NCBI GenBank assembly: GCA_017990795.1
Contig: JAGNNG010000049.1
Coordinates: 1 to 9,030, forward strand
Length of the DNA: 9,030 bases
DNA from: Deltaproteobacteria bacterium
GTDB taxonomy: Bacteria; Myxococcota_A; Polyangia; Palsa-1104; JAEUJZ01
Direction of reading: 5' to 3'
In this document: in pieces, positions 6,426-9,030 of the stretch
Layout: the number at the start of each line of letters is the position of its first letter
How positions within the stretch are numbered: the stretch's first letter is position 1
Made by a program: the position numbers and the translations under genes
Notes under the pieces: model-generated
Database searches by the model: none
Told to the model about the DNA's origin: nothing
The model's input: only the letters and a program-made list of their open reading frames with translations

Positions 6426-7250
6426 ATGAACCCGCCTTTGAAGGTAGACGGCGTATCCGCGCGAAGGCGCTCTGGCACCTGGACGCAGCCGCTGGGGACT
6501 TTGGCCTTGTCGCTGCTGTCCCTGGGAATGGGGGTCGCGCCGGCTGTCGCCAAGCCCAAGCTGCCGGTGGTAGCCAGGCCGTTACCGGTGGCTGAGGTCC
6601 CGGCCATGACGACGCCCATGTCGCTAGAGCAAGCGACCGCAGGCTTGCCCGGCACCGGTCCGCTACAGGCCGAGCTTGAGCTTTTCAGCGATAGCAAGCC
6701 GCTGGGTACGATTCACTGTCAGCTGTTTTCCGACAAAGCGCCGCTGGCGGTGGCGCAGTTTGTGGGGCTGGCGCGGGGCGTGCGTCCATGGAAAGAGCCA
6801 CGCTCGCAGAAGTGGGTGCAGCGGCCGCTGTATGAAAACAACCTGGTCCATCGCGTGATCGCCGGGCAGCTGCTACAGGCCGGTGACCCGCTGTGTACCG
6901 GTGACGCCAGCTGCAGTGGTATGGCGGGTGGCGGTGAGCCCGGCTTTGCCATCCCCGACGAGCTGCGTCCCGAGCTGCGCTTTGACCGACCCGGCGTCCT
7001 GGCCTGGGCCAACCGCGGTCCGGGGACCAGCGGCTCGCAGTTTGTGATCACCGAAAAGGAGCTGCCCTGGTTAGATGGGCGGCACACCATCTTCGGGCTC
7101 TGTCAGGACCAGGCGCTGATTGAGCAGGTTACGCACGTTGAGTTTACTGCGCGCGATATGCCCAAAGTCGCGATCGTGATAAAGCGCATCAACATCACTC
7201 GCCAAGGTGCCGGTGCCGCTACGGCCCGGGGCCCGCGTGCCAAGAAGTAA
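6426..7250 (+). CDS. Cyclophilin-type peptidyl-prolyl cis-trans isomerase, exported
   Basis: This 274-residue protein has a signal peptide (basic region at 13-15, hydrophobic 24-37, likely cleavage after 'APAVA' near residue 42), a linker and a cyclophilin domain (about 80-258). Cyclophilins speed proline cis-trans isomerisation during folding, here in the periplasm. Aligning to human CypA by motif, Arg55 (HRVI, R143), Gln63 (Q151), Ala101-Asn102 (A195-N196), Gln111 (Q205), Trp121 (W215) and His126 (H220) are kept. Phe60 is Gln148, Met61 is Leu149 and Phe113 is Val207, all in the proline pocket. The 'RSQKWVQRPLYENN' insertion before HRVI resembles that of other deltaproteobacterial PPIases. 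Cys157 and Cys163 flank the loop after GDP and could form a disulfide. The ATG at 6426 is chosen over 6411 because AGGGGG (6415-6420) sits 5 nt before it. The family is certain; the activity level is not. Confidence 0.92.
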   Translation: MNPPLKVDGVSARRRSGTWTQPLGTLALSLLSLGMGVAPAVAKPKLPVVARPLPVAEVPAMTTPMSLEQATAGLPGTGPLQAELELFSDSKPLGTIHCQLFSDKAPLAVAQFVGLARGVRPWKEPRSQKWVQRPLYENNLVHRVIAGQLLQAGDPLCTGDASCSGMAGGGEPGFAIPDELRPELRFDRPGVLAWANRGPGTSGSQFVITEKELPWLDGRHTIFGLCQDQALIEQVTHVEFTARDMPKVAIVIKRINITRQGAGAATARGPRAKK

Positions 7251-7333
7251 TTCCTTAGTCATCATCGCCGCTGTCGCCGCTGTTACTGGGGACAGCACAG
7301 ACCTACACCTTTAGGACCTTCCGAAAAATCGCA
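7251..7333 (+). other. 83-bp spacer between PPIase and oxidoreductase genes
   Basis: This gap is longer than the other spacers of the operon (6 and 16 bp). It contains a short tandem repeat (CGCCGCTGT twice, 7266-7283) and a weak GCTGT/ACAGC inverted repeat. It has no T-tract terminator, no clear promoter and no good Shine-Dalgarno. Whether the downstream gene shares the operon transcript cannot be decided from sequence. Confidence 0.4.
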
Positions 7334-9030
7334 ATGTTTCAGCCAAGTTCTTCTCAATCGTCTAAGCCCTCTTCTTCCACTGTCGCTGAGCCGCCGGTTC
7401 TTGGGATCGCAGGCTTTGGCTTTGCCGACTTGTTTTCTCCCTACGGCCTGCGTCGCCTGTACGACGAGTGGCTGGTCGACCTGCAGGCCGCTGAGCCCAC
7501 AGTCGCCGAGCGCTACCTGGCCTACCGCGCCGGGGCCGAGCTAGAGCCGATCGCGCTGTCGAACCTGCTGGTGGATACGGCTCCATCGGTCTCGCGCTTT
7601 TTGGTGCGCCTGTTTCCGCAGATTCAGCCGCGGACCGCGCAGATTCGCGCCACCACCCAGACCGAGCTGGCGATCTTTCGCTTCAAAGACGAGTTTGTGA
7701 AGCGCCGGGCGCTCAAGCGCAAGCTGGCCACGGACGAAGACAAGGCGACTGCGATCGCACAGGGCACAGCGCTGCTGACGCGGCTGGGCGTGCCTGCAGA
7801 GCAGCACAATGACGAGCTGGCAGTGGCCCAGGTGGCGTGCTCGCTGCTGGATCAAGAGGCGCGCGTCAAAGAGCAAGTGTCGACGCTGGAAGACCCGAAG
7901 TTTCAGCTGGTTCGCGCCGATGCCGATCAGCTGGCCGATTGGGTCCTGGCGCGCCGCGAGGAGCTGGCGGCACACCACTGGCTGTCGCTGCACTACCCGC
8001 ACACGCTGGATCACCAAAACCTGGTGCCGCTGCGTCGTCCGCAAAAAGAGCTGCCCGAGCTGTTTGTCGGTCACGACCACAAGCTGCGCAGCCGCGACGG
8101 CTTCAAGCTGACCGATCGCCGCATGAGCGCGCGCCAGATCCTCAATCAGGTCGATTACTGCATTTACTGCCACGACCGCAGCAAAGACAGCTGCAGCAAG
8201 GGCATGTTTGAAAAGACCGGCGCGCAGAAGCAAAATCCGCTGGGTATTCCCGTCGCTGGCTGCCCGCTGCACGAGAAGATCTCGGAAGCGCATGTGATGC
8301 GGCGGCAGGGCGACTCGCTGGCGGGACTGGCGCTGGTGTGTCTGGACAACCCCATGTGTCCGGGCACCGGTCATCGCATCTGCAATGACTGCATGAAGGG
8401 CTGCATTTATCAGAAGCAAGAGCCGGTCAATATTCCCGAGATCGAGACCTCGATGCTGACCGACGTGCTGAACCTGCCGTACGGGCTTGAGATCTACGGC
8501 CTGCTGACGCGCTGGAATCCGCTGAATGTGCGGCGGCCTTATCCGCTGCCGTATACCGGTCGAAATGTCATGGTCGTCGGCCTGGGACCTGCAGGCTACA
8601 CGCTGGCGCACCACCTGCTGCGCGAGGGCTTCGGCGTCGTGGCGGTTGACGGCCTGAAGCTAGAGCCGCTGCCCAAGGCGCTGATCGGGGACCTGCTACA
8701 TGGCCAAGCGCCGCAGCCGATCCGCGAGTGGTCGCAGCTGGCCACCGAGCTTGATGAGCGCGTGCTGGCAGGCTTTGGCGGCGTCTCGGAGTACGGCATC
8801 ACCGTGCGCTGGGACAAAAACTTCCTGACGCTGCTGTACTTGACCTTGTCGCGCAATCCGTACCTAAAGACCTACGGCGGGGTGCGCCTGGGCGGCACGC
8901 TGACGCTGGAAGATGCGTGGGCGATGGGGATCGATCACGTGGCGATTGCGGCGGGCGCGGGCAAGCCGACGCTCATCGACATCGAGAACAACCTGTGCCG
9001 CGGTATTCGCAAGGCCTCGGACTTCTTGAT
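7334..9030 (+). CDS. GltD-like FAD/NAD(P) oxidoreductase with Fe-S domain and long N-terminal extension (partial)
   Basis: The first 565 residues are visible and the frame is open at the window end. A Ser-rich tail (4-15) and a largely helical region of about 270 residues, which I cannot assign, come first. A cysteine-rich domain follows: C276-x2-C279-x7-C287-x22-C310-P, then C342-x7-C350-x2-C353-x3-C357. It resembles the Fe-S (Fer4_20) domain of glutamate synthase small subunit and dihydropyrimidine dehydrogenase, including the 'NPMCPGTGHRIC' and 'PVNIPEIE' blocks. Next is the FAD-binding 'VVGLGPAG' (414-421) with an acidic residue after beta-2 (D439), then 'GGVSEYGI' and 'IAAGAGKPTLIDI', as in GltD. 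About 40 residues are inserted between D439 and 'GGVSEYG'. Electron transfer between NAD(P)H, flavin and Fe-S clusters is expected; the substrate is unknown. The ATG at 7334 is the only ATG or GTG start in frame here, with a weak ribosome-binding site. Confidence 0.85.
   Translation, partial: MFQPSSSQSSKPSSSTVAEPPVLGIAGFGFADLFSPYGLRRLYDEWLVDLQAAEPTVAERYLAYRAGAELEPIALSNLLVDTAPSVSRFLVRLFPQIQPRTAQIRATTQTELAIFRFKDEFVKRRALKRKLATDEDKATAIAQGTALLTRLGVPAEQHNDELAVAQVACSLLDQEARVKEQVSTLEDPKFQLVRADADQLADWVLARREELAAHHWLSLHYPHTLDHQNLVPLRRPQKELPELFVGHDHKLRSRDGFKLTDRRMSARQILNQVDYCIYCHDRSKDSCSKGMFEKTGAQKQNPLGIPVAGCPLHEKISEAHVMRRQGDSLAGLALVCLDNPMCPGTGHRICNDCMKGCIYQKQEPVNIPEIETSMLTDVLNLPYGLEIYGLLTRWNPLNVRRPYPLPYTGRNVMVVGLGPAGYTLAHHLLREGFGVVAVDGLKLEPLPKALIGDLLHGQAPQPIREWSQLATELDERVLAGFGGVSEYGITVRWDKNFLTLLYLTLSRNPYLKTYGGVRLGGTLTLEDAWAMGIDHVAIAAGAGKPTLIDIENNLCRGIRKASDFL

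Noticed and set aside
7541..8614. Long open frame (357 codons) on the minus strand
   Set aside because: It lies wholly antisense to the oxidoreductase, whose motifs (Cys clusters, GLGPAG) are clear. Its translation is Arg/Gln/His-rich without family resemblance, a usual shadow in GC-rich DNA.

Overview
The window is GC-rich, bacterial and densely coded. Lipoproteins with lipoboxes, a Hanks-type kinase fold, GTG starts and a TolQ/TolR/TolR-type gene set suggest a Gram-negative bacterium, most likely a myxobacterium or a related deltaproteobacterial (Myxococcota) lineage. That placement is inferred from gene content and style, not from a phylogenetic marker.

The left half (1-4819) is read on the minus strand. 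In transcription order it holds a TolQ/ExbB/MotA-type channel subunit (4819-4166), two ExbD/TolR-type proton-channel subunits (4088-3606 and 3602-3027), a gap of about 200 bp with two RNA hairpins, a HEAT-repeat lipoprotein (2829-1222) and a strong intrinsic terminator (1131-1171). Beyond the terminator is the N-terminal part of a protein with a Ser/Thr kinase fold (982 to the window edge). The first three genes should form a proton-motive-force-driven stator in the inner membrane. The HEAT lipoprotein is a candidate envelope partner. The kinase-like protein has lost the HRD aspartate, the catalytic-loop lysine and the DFG aspartate, so it looks like a pseudokinase. Its codon use, very rich in CTA leucine codons, also differs from the oxidoreductase at the other end.

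A 450-bp divergent intergenic region (4820-5269) separates the two halves. It carries a good sigma70-like promoter (TTGACT, 18 bp, TAAAGT) for the plus-strand genes.

The right half (5270-9030) is a plus-strand, operon-like run: a membrane-anchored TPR-like protein, a DUF192 lipoprotein, a secreted cyclophilin-type peptidyl-prolyl isomerase with an altered proline pocket, and the first 565 residues of a large GltD-like flavin/iron-sulfur oxidoreductase cut by the window end. The first three products all act at or outside the inner membrane. The oxidoreductase is probably cytoplasmic and may have its own promoter.

No mobile element, CRISPR array, tRNA or rRNA was seen. The most unusual items are the pseudokinase, the one-TolQ/two-TolR motor cluster with a HEAT lipoprotein, the cyclophilin with pocket substitutions, and the oxidoreductase with a 270-residue N-terminal extension and unusual cysteine spacing.
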